Positions 52,117-60,321 of a stretch of 64,000 bases of DNA are shown in pieces. Positions within the stretch are counted from its first letter, which is position 1; each line of letters starts with the position of its first letter. Source of the stretch: Novosphingopyxis sp038234155 (lineage in GTDB: Bacteria > Pseudomonadota > Alphaproteobacteria > Sphingomonadales > Sphingomonadaceae); assembly GCA_038234155.1 (NCBI GenBank), contig JBBSUT010000002.1, positions 12,744-76,743 on the forward strand, written 5' to 3'. Position numbers and translations under genes: made by a program. Below the pieces are notes generated by a model. The model was not told the origin of the DNA, did no database searches, and saw only the letters and a program-made list of their open reading frames with translations.

Positions 52117-52121
52117 GGCCC

Positions 52122-53249
52122 TTATTGCGCCTCTGCGGCCCGATTGATCAAGTGGGCAGCGCGTTCCAGCTCCTGCGCTGTGCTGTAGCGCCCGAAACCG
52201 AGCCGAATCGCACTTTTGATAGCGTCAGCGCCCAATCCAAGCGCCCCGAGAACATGGCTGGGCCGGCCCGATCCGCTGGCGCAGGCCGATCCGGCGGAAA
52301 ACAGCACGCCGCGCACATCCGACATCAGCCGCGCGACATCCAGCCCGTTGCGGCGAATGCTGAGGTTGCCGGGATAGCGCTGCCCGGTCGATCCGTTGAT
52401 CGTCCAGTCGGCAAACAGCGTGCGCGCCTGGTCCCACAGCGCCGCCACATGGGCAGCGTCCGCGTCGCGGCGATCGGCAGCGATCCTGGCGGCCGCGCCA
52501 AAGCCCGCGCACAAGGCCGGCGAAAGCGTGCCCGAACGCAGCCCCTGCTCCTGCCCGCCGCCATGGATCAGCGATTCGATCTCCACCCCATCGCGCAGCC
52601 ACAACGCGCCGATGCCCTTGGGACCGTGGATCTTGTGCGCGCTGATCGCGATCATGTCGGCATCCTGCGGTATCGGCACGCGGCCATAGCCCTGTACGGC
52701 ATCGCAGAAGAACAGCGCGCCGGCCGACCTTGCCAGTGCAGCCAGATCGTCCAGCGGCTGGATCACGCCGATCTCGTTGTTGACCGCCATGGCCGCCACG
52801 ATGGCGGTGTCGCCATCGATCGCGGCGCGGGCGGCATCCAGATCGACCAGCCCGTCCGGCCGCACCGGCAGCAGCGCAAGCTCATGACCCTGTCGATCGA
52901 GCCAGAACGCGGTGTCGCGCACGGCGGCATGCTCGGTTGCTATCGTCACGATCTTGCGGCGCGTGCCGGTGCTGAAGGCCTCGCCGCGCGCGCCCGCACG
53001 CAGAGCGCCGATCAGGCCCATATTGATGGCCTCGGTCGCGCCACTGGTAAAGATGGTGCGCCCCCCGTCCGGCAACAGCGCGGCGACCTGATCGCGCGCG
53101 ATCGCGACGGCGGCTGCCGCCTGCCTGCCGCCGCCGTGGCTGCTGTGCGGGTTCCAGTAGCCCGCATCGATCCAGTGCGTCATCGCGGCGGCCGCCTCCG
53201 GCGCCATCGGCGTGGTGGCCTGATAGTCGAGATAGATCGGTTCGGTCAT
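52122..53249 (-). CDS. cysteine desulfurase family protein (second of a tandem pair)
   Basis: A 375-residue PLP enzyme of the NifS/IscS family that mobilises sulfur from cysteine. It shows YLDYQATTPMAPEA, FTSGATEAINMGLIGA, NNEIGVIQPLDDLA, the PLP lysine in ISAHKIHGPKGIGAL, GGGQEQGLRSGTL, and the catalytic Cys loop GSACASGSGRPSHVLGALG. The ATG at 53249 overlaps the stop of the first desulfurase in ATGA. Ferredoxin follows after 5 nt. The set probably supplies iron-sulfur cluster assembly (ISC/SUF); scaffold genes are not in the window. Confidence 0.93.
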   Translation of the reverse strand: MTEPIYLDYQATTPMAPEAAAAMTHWIDAGYWNPHSSHGGGRQAAAAVAIARDQVAALLPDGGRTIFTSGATEAINMGLIGALRAGARGEAFSTGTRRKIVTIATEHAAVRDTAFWLDRQGHELALLPVRPDGLVDLDAARAAIDGDTAIVAAMAVNNEIGVIQPLDDLAALARSAGALFFCDAVQGYGRVPIPQDADMIAISAHKIHGPKGIGALWLRDGVEIESLIHGGGQEQGLRSGTLSPALCAGFGAAARIAADRRDADAAHVAALWDQARTLFADWTINGSTGQRYPGNLSIRRNGLDVARLMSDVRGVLFSAGSACASGSGRPSHVLGALGLGADAIKSAIRLGFGRYSTAQELERAAHLINRAAEAQ

Positions 53250-54301
53250 GGCGCCATCTGTTTCCAAACGCCCAGAAACCGCGCGACATCCGCCGCGCGC
53301 GTCTGCGGGCCAAAGCTCACACGGATCACCTCGCCCGCAGCCTCCGGACTCCAGCCCATGGCGGTGAGGACGTGGCTCGGCCTGATCGTACCCGAGGAAC
53401 AGGCGCTGCCCGCCGAAACCGCGATGCCGGCCATGTCAAAGCGCACCAGCTGGGCCCGCGCGCTTTTTCCCGGCATGCGGTAGCTCGCGATCGTCGCCAG
53501 GCGCGCGGAGCCGGCGGCCACGATGTCGCCGCCAGCCGCCACAATCTGCTCATCCAGCGTGGACCGCAGGGCTACGGCCTGATCCAGCCAGCCCGCATCC
53601 TGCTCCAGCGCCGCCGCCATGCCGAGCGCGCCGGGCAGGTTCTGCGTGCCGGCGCGATAGCCCTGCTCCTGCCCGCCGCTCGGCTGCAGCAGCGACAGAT
53701 CGCGCAGCAGCAGCGCGCCCATCCCCGGCGGCCCGCCGAACTTGTGCGCCGAAATCGCAATCATGTCGGCGGCCTGAGGCAGCGGCATCTTGCCCGCGCC
53801 CTGCGAGCAATCGGCAAACAACCTCCCCTCGTTCAAGCGGACCAGCTGTGCGATGTCATCCAGCGGCTGGATCACGCCGGTCTCGTTGTTGAGCTGTTGC
53901 ACCGCGATCATGCTGCCGGGGCGGTGTGCGCAATATTCGCCTAGGTGATCGATGGCGACGATCCCGTCCGCCTCCACCGGCAGCCGATCGGCGGTGGGCG
54001 CGGCGCGCAGGACGGCATCATGCTCCGTCGCGCCGATCGCTGAGACCGGGATCGCACTGCGCTGCAGCGCGATGCCAATCGATTCGCTGGCGCCGCTGGT
54101 GAAAATCACCGTGCCATCCCAGCCGAGCACCGCCGCGATGCGCGCGCGCGCATCCTCCAGCAATAGCCCCGCCGCCCGGCCGGCCGCGTGCGGAGAACTG
54201 GGGTTTGCCCAGCGCTCCATCGCCTCCTCCATGGCCGCACGCACCGCTGGCAGCACCGGCGTGGTCGCGGCATGATCGAGATAGAGCGGGAAATCGGGCA
54301 T
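53246..54301 (-). CDS. cysteine desulfurase family protein (first of a tandem pair, short)
   Basis: A 351-residue paralogue of the next gene: LYLDHAATTPVLPAV, FTSGASESIGIAL, LNNETGVIQPLDDIAQL, PLP lysine in ISAHKFGGPPGMGALLL, GGQEQGYRAGTQNLPG and the Cys loop GSACSSGTIRPSHVLTAMG. Both copies keep Lys and Cys, so neither looks dead. This copy lacks about 25 residues, mostly in the middle. The pair may have separate partners (for example cluster assembly versus tRNA thiolation) or form a heterodimer; both are inferences. It diverges from a hydrolase gene across a 106-nt gap. Confidence 0.92.
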   Translation of the reverse strand: MPDFPLYLDHAATTPVLPAVRAAMEEAMERWANPSSPHAAGRAAGLLLEDARARIAAVLGWDGTVIFTSGASESIGIALQRSAIPVSAIGATEHDAVLRAAPTADRLPVEADGIVAIDHLGEYCAHRPGSMIAVQQLNNETGVIQPLDDIAQLVRLNEGRLFADCSQGAGKMPLPQAADMIAISAHKFGGPPGMGALLLRDLSLLQPSGGQEQGYRAGTQNLPGALGMAAALEQDAGWLDQAVALRSTLDEQIVAAGGDIVAAGSARLATIASYRMPGKSARAQLVRFDMAGIAVSAGSACSSGTIRPSHVLTAMGWSPEAAGEVIRVSFGPQTRAADVARFLGVWKQMAP

Positions 54302-54316
54302 GTTGGTCCATCTTTA

Positions 54317-54344
54317 TTGCAGTTGGCACGGCAATTTCTATATA
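54317..54344 (+). promoter_or_regulatory. possible sigma-70-type promoter of the alpha/beta hydrolase gene
   Basis: TTGCAG (54317-54322), 16 nt, then TATATA (54339-54344), about 64 nt before the hydrolase ATG. The only AT-rich stretch of the divergent gap. Confidence 0.35.
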
Positions 54345-54407
54345 GCCGCTATCGTATCGCGCCGTCCGTCCGGATGCGCCGCCTCCTTATAGCGGACAAT
54401 CACCCCC

Positions 54408-55064
54408 ATGCCCGAAGTCATTATCCCCGGTCCCGAAGGACGGCTCGAGGGCCGCCTTGCCCCCGCGCCGCGTCCGCGCGCGCCCGTAGCCATGATCCTG
54501 CATTCGCACCCCAAGGCGGGCGGCTCAATGAACGAGCGGATCACCCAGAATCTGTTCAAGACGTTCAAACAGCGCGGGTTCCTGACGCTGCGCTTCAATT
54601 TTCGCGGCGTCGGCCGAAGCCAGGGCGAGTTTGATAATGGGATCGGCGAACTCAGCGACGCCGCTTCCGCGCTTGATTGGGTGCAAAGCTTTCACGAGGA
54701 AGCGCAGACGACCTGGATTGCGGGCCATAGTTTTGGCGCATGGATCGGCATGCAGTTGCTGATGCGCCGTCCGGAGATTCGCGGTTTCGTGTCGATCAGC
54801 CCGCCAGCCAACATGTATGATTTCAGCTTTCTGGCCCCCTGCCCCAGTTCGGGCATCATCATCCAAGGCAAGGAAGACGATATCGTAACGCCGAACGGAG
54901 TGCAGAAGCTGGTCGACAAGCTGCGCACCCAGAAGCACATCACCATCCATCACGACGAAATCCCGCGCGCCAATTTTCTCTACGATGGCGAGCAGGAAGC
55001 GCTGATGAAGTCGGTCGACAATTATCTCGACATGCGGCTGGACCCCAATTCGCCGATCAAGTGA
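54408..55064 (+). CDS. alpha/beta hydrolase (COG2945-like)
   Basis: 218 residues, cytosolic. Family blocks: VAMILHSHPKAGGSMNERI, FKQRGFLTLRFNFRGVGRSQGEFDNGIGEL, the nucleophile elbow AGHSFGAWIGMQLL, SPPANMYDFSFLAPCPSSGIIIQG and a late EIPRANFLYDGEQEAL with a short C-terminal helix. The usual catalytic His late in the chain is not obvious (in many relatives it reads ADHFF; here it is RANFLY), so hydrolase activity is uncertain. Substrate unknown. Often found near iron-sulfur assembly genes in this group, as here. Confidence 0.84.
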   Translation: MPEVIIPGPEGRLEGRLAPAPRPRAPVAMILHSHPKAGGSMNERITQNLFKTFKQRGFLTLRFNFRGVGRSQGEFDNGIGELSDAASALDWVQSFHEEAQTTWIAGHSFGAWIGMQLLMRRPEIRGFVSISPPANMYDFSFLAPCPSSGIIIQGKEDDIVTPNGVQKLVDKLRTQKHITIHHDEIPRANFLYDGEQEALMKSVDNYLDMRLDPNSPIK

Positions 55065-55137
55065 AGGTGGTGGGCTGCTGCCCCGCGCTGCCAAGGCCAT
55101 AAGGATTGCGGATATTGCAGCGCGTGAGAGGCCGACT

Positions 55138-55374
55138 TTACCGGCCTTCCGCCGCCCGGTCCACCGCCGCCTGGCCCGCTAAGGTCTGGTCCGCTAAGGT
55201 CTGACCTGATTGCGTCGGCAGCGACCAGATCGCCAGATTGGCGAACATCACCAGCGCGGCGATCACCATCAGCCATATTTTTTTGCGTTCTCCGCCGCGG
55301 CTGTGAAGCACATAGGCACCCGCCAGCAGCGCGATGCCCGCGATCATAAGGACAGAAAGAATGACATTGGTCAT
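55138..55374 (-). CDS. small two-helix membrane protein
   Basis: 78 residues with two hydrophobic segments (VILSVLMIAGIALLAGAYVL and IWLMVIAALVMFANLAIW) separated by a basic loop (HSRGGERKK), and a polar C-terminal tail in which LADQT/LAGQA comes from a 15-bp tandem duplication (55176-55205). Unknown function. Coding use and topology make it credible. It diverges from rpiB. Confidence 0.7.
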   Translation of the reverse strand: MTNVILSVLMIAGIALLAGAYVLHSRGGERKKIWLMVIAALVMFANLAIWSLPTQSGQTLADQTLAGQAAVDRAAEGR

Positions 55375-55521
55375 GTCGCAGCCCTAGCCGAATTCCCGCC
55401 GCGGTTCCATATCCCGTCCACACGCGCTGTCCGCCATATTGCGGTTGGCGAGCAGGCACGGCATCGCTAGACGGACGGCCAACGGGACCCGCGCCCCGTC
55501 ATCATCACGAGGAGCCACCCC

Positions 55522-55974
55522 ATGCGCATCGCCATCGCTTCGGACCACGCCGCGATCGAGCTGAAAGCCGCGCTTGCCGATATGATGCGCGCGGCGGGCC
55601 ATCAAGTGGACGATCTCGGGCCGGCGGACGCCGCCAGCGTCGATTATCCCGATTACGGCTACACGCTGGCCCATGCCGTGGCTTCCGGATCGGCCGAGCG
55701 CGGCGTCGCCCTGTGCGGATCGGGCATTGGCATATCGATAGCGGTGAACCGCAATCCTGCCTGCCGCAGCGCGCTGGTGTCTGAGGTGCTGTCGGCCACG
55801 CTCGCGCGTTCGCACAATGATGCCAATGTAATCGCGATGGGCGCGCGGTTGGTCGGCATCGAACAGGCCAAGGCGTGCCTGACCGCGTTCCTCGCCACCG
55901 ATTTCCTCGGCGATCGCCATCAGCGGCGCGTCGACAAGCTCAGCCATCCACCAGCCCTGGAGAATGCCCGATGA
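55522..55974 (+). CDS. rpiB: ribose 5-phosphate isomerase B
   Basis: Interconverts ribose 5-phosphate and ribulose 5-phosphate. The 150-residue protein shows RIAIASDHAAIELKAAL, DYPDYGYTLAHAV, the active-site GVALCGSGIGISIAVNR with Cys, and ARSHNDANVIAMGARLVG. Its stop overlaps the glyA start in ATGA, the common rpiB-glyA-nrdR order of alphaproteobacteria. Confidence 0.95.
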   Translation: MRIAIASDHAAIELKAALADMMRAAGHQVDDLGPADAASVDYPDYGYTLAHAVASGSAERGVALCGSGIGISIAVNRNPACRSALVSEVLSATLARSHNDANVIAMGARLVGIEQAKACLTAFLATDFLGDRHQRRVDKLSHPPALENAR

Positions 55975-57278
55975 ACACCATAATTGACCGCAAGGTCCGC
56001 CCCGACGGGTTTTTCGATGCGCCGCTGGTGAAAACCGATCATGCGGTGGCCGAGGCCATCTCGGCCGAGCTGCGGCGCGAGCGCAAGCAGATCGAACTGA
56101 TTGCGTCCGAGAATATCGTCAGCCAGGCCGTGCTGGAAGCGCAGGGGTCGGTGTTCACCAACAAATATGCCGAAGGTTATCCCGGCAAGCGTTATTATCA
56201 GGGCTGCGCGCCGTCTGATACGGTGGAGAAGCTGGCGATCGATCGGGCCAAGATGTTGTTTGATTGTGCCTATGCCAATGTCCAGCCGCATAGCGGCGCG
56301 CAGGCCAATGGCGCGGTGCTGCTGGCGCTGATCAAACCCGGCGACACCATATTGGGCATGAGCCTGGACGCTGGCGGGCACCTCACCCATGGCGCGGCGC
56401 CGGCGATGTCAGGCAAATGGTTCAACGCGGTGCAATATGGCGTGCGCGAGGAGGACCAGCTGATCGATTACGACGATGTCGAGCGGCTGGCGATGGAGCA
56501 CAAGCCCAAGCTGATCTTCGCGGGCGGCTCGGCCTATCCGCGGCATATCGATTTTGCCCGGTTCCGCGCTATCGCGGACAAGGTGGGCGCTTATCTGCAG
56601 GTGGATATGGCGCATTTCGCCGGGCTGGTGGCGGCTGATATGCACCCGAGCCCGCTGCCGCACGCGCACGTCGTCACCACCACCACGCACAAGACGCTGC
56701 GCGGCCCGCGCGGCGGCATGATCCTGTCGAACGATGAAGCGCTGGGCAAAAAGCTCAACAGCGCGGTGTTCCCCGGCCTTCAGGGCGGACCGCTGATGCA
56801 CGTCATCGCCGCCAAGGCGGTGGCCTTTGGCGAGGCGCTTCGGCCGGAGTTCCGCAGCTACACCGCCGCCGTGCTGGAAAACGCCAAGGCGCTGGCGCAG
56901 CGGCTCAAGGATCGCGGCGCGGACCTGGTGGCGGGCGGCACCGACACGCATGTCGCGCTAATCGATCTGCGGCCGCTGGGCGTCACCGGCAGGGATGCCG
57001 ACGAGGCGCTGGAACGTGCATCGATCACCTGCAACAAGAACGGCATCCCGTTCGATCCGCTGCCGCCGACCAAGACCAGCGGCATCCGCGTCGGATCGCC
57101 CGCTGGCACCACCCGCGGCTTCGGTATCGCGGAATTTCAGGAGATCGGCGATATGGTGGCCGACGTGCTGGACGGCCTGCGCGACAAGGGAGAACAGGGC
57201 GATCCCACTGTGGAGGCTGATGTCAAGAAACGCGTCGAGGCGCTGTGTGATCGCTTCCCGATCTACGAAGTCCAATAG
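55971..57278 (+). CDS. glyA: serine hydroxymethyltransferase
   Basis: PLP enzyme making glycine and 5,10-methylene-tetrahydrofolate from serine. The 435-residue protein shows RKQIELIASENIVSQAVLEAQGS, YAEGYPGKRYYQGC, VQPHSGAQANGAV, the PLP lysine block VVTTTTHKTLRGPRGGMI and SGIRVGSPAGTTRGF. The start at 55971 is set by the ATGA overlap with rpiB; it supplies one-carbon units for purine and thymidylate synthesis. Confidence 0.97.
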   Translation: MNTIIDRKVRPDGFFDAPLVKTDHAVAEAISAELRRERKQIELIASENIVSQAVLEAQGSVFTNKYAEGYPGKRYYQGCAPSDTVEKLAIDRAKMLFDCAYANVQPHSGAQANGAVLLALIKPGDTILGMSLDAGGHLTHGAAPAMSGKWFNAVQYGVREEDQLIDYDDVERLAMEHKPKLIFAGGSAYPRHIDFARFRAIADKVGAYLQVDMAHFAGLVAADMHPSPLPHAHVVTTTTHKTLRGPRGGMILSNDEALGKKLNSAVFPGLQGGPLMHVIAAKAVAFGEALRPEFRSYTAAVLENAKALAQRLKDRGADLVAGGTDTHVALIDLRPLGVTGRDADEALERASITCNKNGIPFDPLPPTKTSGIRVGSPAGTTRGFGIAEFQEIGDMVADVLDGLRDKGEQGDPTVEADVKKRVEALCDRFPIYEVQ

Positions 57279-57313
57279 GCGGCCAGGGCCGATTGGCTAA
57301 TTGAAAGACCACC

Positions 57314-57775
57314 ATGCGCTGCCCCTATTGCGCCCATGACAACAGCCAGGTGAAGGACAGCCGCCCCAGCGAAGACGGGGCGGCCATCCGGCGGCGGCGG
57401 CAGTGCGAGAGTTGCGCGGCGCGGTTCACCACGTTCGAGCGGATCCAGCTGCGCGACGTCACCGTTATCAAGAGCGAGAACCGGCGCGAGAGTTTCGATC
57501 GGTCCAAGCTGGAAAAATCGATCGCACTCGCCTGCCGCAAGCGCAGCGTGGCGCAGGAGCGGATCGACCAGCTGGTCTCCGGAATCCAGCGCCAACTGGA
57601 GACCAGCGGCGACAGCGAAGTGCCCGCCGGACGCATCGGCCAGATGGTGATGGAGGGGCTTCAGCAGCTCGACAGCGTGGCCTATATCCGCTTCGCATCG
57701 GTCTACAAGGACTTCACCGAGGCGCGCGATTTCGAGGAGTTTGCGGGCACGGTGAAGGACATCGGCGGCCAGTAA
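57314..57775 (+). CDS. nrdR: transcriptional repressor NrdR
   Basis: Nucleotide-sensing repressor of ribonucleotide reductase genes. The 153-residue protein has an N-terminal zinc ribbon (CPYC...CESC, within MRCPYCAHDNSQVKDSR and RRRRQCESCAARFTTFERI) and an ATP-cone (VIKSENRRESFDRSKLEKSI to YKDFTEARDFEEF). It lies 35 nt after glyA. Confidence 0.97.
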   Translation: MRCPYCAHDNSQVKDSRPSEDGAAIRRRRQCESCAARFTTFERIQLRDVTVIKSENRRESFDRSKLEKSIALACRKRSVAQERIDQLVSGIQRQLETSGDSEVPAGRIGQMVMEGLQQLDSVAYIRFASVYKDFTEARDFEEFAGTVKDIGGQ

Positions 57776-57846
57776 ACCGTCCGTCCCTGCGGCAATTCGA
57801 CAGCGCGGGTCTTTCGGCGTTAAGTTTTTATCTCTATCGTCGGCCC

Positions 57847-58488
57847 ATGGCCAAACGCGTCGCCATTATCCTGGGTCTCGTTGTCGCTGCGCTTTTGGCG
57901 GGGTTGGCTGGCGTGGAACTGTTGGGCGGGCCCTTCATCTCGCGAGGGCCGGACGACGCGCCGCCCGCCGTCCAGCGCTATGCCCTGGGCCGCGATATCT
58001 ACCGATCAGAGGACTACAACGTCGACACGCGTTATGCCCCCTATGAACCGGGCGGCAAGCGCATAGCCAGGCCCACCATCGGTGGTGCGCGCGCGCTGGA
58101 GCCTTATCAGGCGGCCCGGCCGGATCACCGCATCGTTTTCGATACGAACTGGCAGCCTGTGCTGGAGGAGGGGGGAACAATTGATTACGACATGATCGAC
58201 CCGCCGGTGCGCCCCAAACCCCGCCCGCGCCCATCGCCCGCAGCGGCCCCGGCCAATGCCCCGCAAAATCTGTTGCCCGGCGAATTTCGACGGACCGAAA
58301 CACCGGTTCGGGCCGTGACCGATCCTGCGCCGGACACGCCCCCGGTCGCGCCGTCGCCGTCACTTGCGCCAGCGCCAGCGCGCAGCGACGCGGTGACCGA
58401 CACGGAGAGGCGGATCAACGACATCACGCGCGCAAGCGCCCGTCGGCACGCCGCACCAGCCGACAGTACGGACCAGCCGGGCATCTGA
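57847..58488 (+). CDS. hypothetical exported or anchored proline-rich protein
   Basis: 213 residues, not recognised. One N-terminal hydrophobic segment (VAIILGLVVAALLAGLAGVELLGG) acts as signal or anchor. Residues 45-110 are ordered-looking with conserved-type RY/YNVDTRYAPYEPGG; residues 118-213 are a Pro/Ala/Arg-rich disordered tail. The ATG at 57847 is used because the frame upstream runs through nrdR in another phase. The EcfG promoter at 58512 follows its stop. Possibly a cell-envelope protein. Confidence 0.6.
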   Translation: MAKRVAIILGLVVAALLAGLAGVELLGGPFISRGPDDAPPAVQRYALGRDIYRSEDYNVDTRYAPYEPGGKRIARPTIGGARALEPYQAARPDHRIVFDTNWQPVLEEGGTIDYDMIDPPVRPKPRPRPSPAAAPANAPQNLLPGEFRRTETPVRAVTDPAPDTPPVAPSPSLAPAPARSDAVTDTERRINDITRASARRHAAPADSTDQPGI

Positions 58489-58511
58489 ACGAGCGCGCAC
58501 GGTCACCGCGC

Positions 58512-58536
58512 GGAACCGCAGACGGTGCGCCACGTT
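58512..58536 (+). promoter_or_regulatory. EcfG-type general stress response promoter
   Basis: Full match to GGAAC-N16-CGTT: GGAAC at 58512-58516, 16 nt, CGTT at 58533-58536. Transcription should begin near 58543, about 30 nt before the ATG of the 30-residue micro-ORF and about 190 nt before the OsmC gene. Confidence 0.65.
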
Positions 58537-58573
58537 AACGCCCCTGAACATCATGTTCGGCGGGATGACAGCG

Positions 58574-58666
58574 ATGAGTTATGGTAGATTGACGACCCGC
58601 TTTCTGATGCTGACCGCTCCGGCGTCAGCACTTGCCGTACTGATCGCCTGGCTCACCTACGTCTGA
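58574..58666 (+). CDS. 30-residue membrane micro-ORF under an EcfG promoter
   Basis: A short frame starting MSYGRLTTRF and continuing into one hydrophobic helix (LMLTAPASALAVLIAWLTYV), ending in TGA. GGGA lies 8 nt before this ATG; in-frame ATGs at 58565 and 58553 would extend it to 33 or 37 residues. The topology (positive N-terminus, single membrane helix) and the full-match stress promoter 38 nt upstream support it. Function unknown. It may be co-transcribed with the OsmC gene 70 nt downstream. Confidence 0.45.
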   Translation: MSYGRLTTRFLMLTAPASALAVLIAWLTYV

Positions 58667-58735
58667 CCGCCCACCATATGGATGGTGGAACGCCGTTTCC
58701 CAGCGCTCGTTTTTTGCAATCCAAGGAGATTTGAC

Positions 58736-59182
58736 ATGGCAACAACCAATTGGGGCACTGCCCGTTATGAGGGTTTGGGCAAAGACGGCAAGGGACATGT
58801 TTCGGTTCAGTCCGGCGCGCTCGACAACCAGCCCTATGGCTTCAACACCCGCTTCGAGGACGCCAAGGGGACCAACCCCGAGGAGCTGATCGCCGGCGCG
58901 CACGCCAGCTGCTTCACCATGGCGCTGGCCTTTGCGCTGGCTGATGCCGGTTTTAAGGACGGCGTGCTCGATACGAAATCAGTCGTCACGCTGGAGAAGG
59001 AAGACGGCGGATTCAAGGTTGCCAAGTCCGCGCTGATGCTCACCGCGCAGATCGCCGACATCGACGAGGCAAAGTTTGCCGAGATTGCCGATGGTGCCAA
59101 GAAGAACTGTCCGATCTCGAAGCTGCTGAACTGCGACATTACGCTGGAGCACACACTGAACAACGCGTTCGCGGTGGGTTGA
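58736..59182 (+). CDS. OsmC family peroxiredoxin-like protein
   Basis: A 148-residue OsmC-type thiol peroxidase, which reduces organic hydroperoxides. The two redox cysteines are in GAHASCFTMALA and KKNCPISKLL; the N-terminus GTARYEGLGKDGKGHVSVQSGAL is typical of OsmC rather than Ohr. The ATG at 58736 has AAGGAG 9 nt upstream. OsmC proteins are often under general stress control, consistent with the EcfG promoter upstream of the micro-ORF. Confidence 0.93.
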   Translation: MATTNWGTARYEGLGKDGKGHVSVQSGALDNQPYGFNTRFEDAKGTNPEELIAGAHASCFTMALAFALADAGFKDGVLDTKSVVTLEKEDGGFKVAKSALMLTAQIADIDEAKFAEIADGAKKNCPISKLLNCDITLEHTLNNAFAVG

Positions 59183-59209
59183 GCGCACCGTCCAGTCATG
59201 ACATCAAGC

Positions 59210-59238
59210 GGCCGTGCCATGTTGGCGCGGCCCCTTTT
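59210..59238 (+). terminator. intrinsic terminator after the OsmC gene
   Basis: An 8-bp stem GGCCGTGC (59210-59217)/GCGCGGCC (59225-59232) with one G-U pair, followed by CC and TTTT. Confidence 0.7.
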
Positions 59239-59415
59239 CTGGCATCAAGCTTTTACGTGCAACGCAGCGGATGCCCCCTCCAAATTTCGCCGCAAGCTGT
59301 CTCGAGACATCGATTTCATAGCGGCGCGTGGTCTTTGGCGGCCGGGCTGTGCGCCCCGGTCTGTGCGCCCCGGTCTGTGAACATTCGGCCCCTGTATATT
59401 CGGTCTTTTGGGGGC

Positions 59416-59449
59416 AAAAAAATGGGGGCCGACATTGCTGCCGGTCCCC
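59416..59449 (-). terminator. minus-strand terminator-like hairpin in the long non-coding stretch
   Basis: Read on the minus strand, GGGG-A-CCG pairs with CGG-CCCC (one-base bulge), then seven T (59416-59422) follow after a few bases. It implies a transcript coming from higher coordinates, with no known coding gene ending here. Confidence 0.45.
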
Positions 59450-59887
59450 ACTCGCCTGACATCCGCCACCGCCGATCCGAAGACCGAAGACAGACGTCCG
59501 TCTGGCGTACGGCTCGATAACCGCGCGAAACGATCATCCAACCGGCCCCGCCGTTCGCGATCCTGCTCCGAAGAACGGTGGTTCGCGTCCCGGTGATGGG
59601 ACCCCGATCAAGCAGCCATCCCATCCGAAGATAGATGCTGCGGCTTCATCGGCCGATCGGTTCGGTTTCCTTGCGCTTCCCTGCCTTTCGGCGGCTTCGG
59701 CGTCCGGCCCGTGGCCTTTCGATGATGTAGGAATGCCACTGACCGCGTGAAGCTGCAACAAGACAGACGAAACTTGTCCACAGAGCGTAGGATGAGCGGT
59801 GGACAGGACCGGCAAAAGCAACAGAAAGACCGCACGGCAACCGCTCGATTGCCGGTGCCCGAAATATTCTAACTCTGAGAATCGGGA

Positions 59888-59920
59888 AAGCGGTCTCTGG
59901 ACCGTGCCCAGAGACCGCTT
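59888..59920. repeat. perfect 13-bp inverted repeat
   Basis: AAGCGGTCTCTGG (59888-59900) and CCAGAGACCGCTT (59908-59920) around a 7-nt spacer. No T-run on either side, so it is more likely an operator or an RNA stem than a terminator. Confidence 0.8.
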
Positions 59921-60100
59921 ACGAATCACTCCGGCTGGAGCTGGGAGGGAGGAGGAGGAGGAAAGCCGCCTGCCGGAGGAAGGGCCGGTTGTTCACCGGC
60001 TATGCAATATAGATACGCCCCCGCACAACAAACTCAATTGCAGTGTAAAACTGACCGGTTGAGAAAATTGCAACAGATACTGTGTCTGTCCAGCCCTTGG

Positions 60101-60316
60101 CTACATGTGCCCTCCGTCTTCCGACTTGCGATGTGGACTGCCGTAATCCGGCTTGCCTCCGTCATCATCGGGATAGGCAGCCGGTGTTGTTTCGGACTGA
60201 TTATCTTTGCCGCCATCCGGCCCTTGCGGCTTGTTCGGCGTCCCGCGATCCTTTGGTCCGGACGGGGCCTGCGGTTTGTCATCCTGGTCGTGATTGCCGT
60301 ATCCACTGCCGCTCAT
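60101..60316 (-). CDS. small disordered hydrophilic protein
   Basis: 71 residues, not recognised: Gly, Pro, Asp, Lys and Asn rich, with no hydrophobic core (for example SGPKDRGTPNKPQGPDGG and PDDDGGKPDYGSP). The composition recalls hydrophilins or stress-protective disordered proteins. GGAGGAG overlaps the stop region of the upstream gene and lies 8 nt before this ATG, so the two are co-translated. Shares the EcfG promoter of the upstream gene. Confidence 0.6.
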   Translation of the reverse strand: MSGSGYGNHDQDDKPQAPSGPKDRGTPNKPQGPDGGKDNQSETTPAAYPDDDGGKPDYGSPHRKSEDGGHM

Positions 60317-60321
60317 CGCGC

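Larger units (their letters stand above)
59239..60100. other. 862-nt stretch without a recognised gene
   Basis: No reading frame here looks coding. It contains a 14-bp tandem duplication (CTGTGCGCCCCGGT, 59347-59374), a minus-strand terminator-like hairpin (59416-59449), a separated inverted repeat TGTCCAC...GTGGACA (around 59775-59806), a perfect 13-bp hairpin (59888-59920), a purine-rich GGAGGAGGAGGAGG tract (about 59946-59960), and an AT-richer end (60010-60085). The features suggest one or more small RNAs, or long untranslated regions of neighbours. Confidence 0.5.

Noticed and set aside
59198..59380. Short frames of 60-113 codons in the non-coding stretch after the OsmC gene.
   Set aside because: They overlap the OsmC terminator and a 14-bp duplication, have no SD, and their composition is not protein-like.
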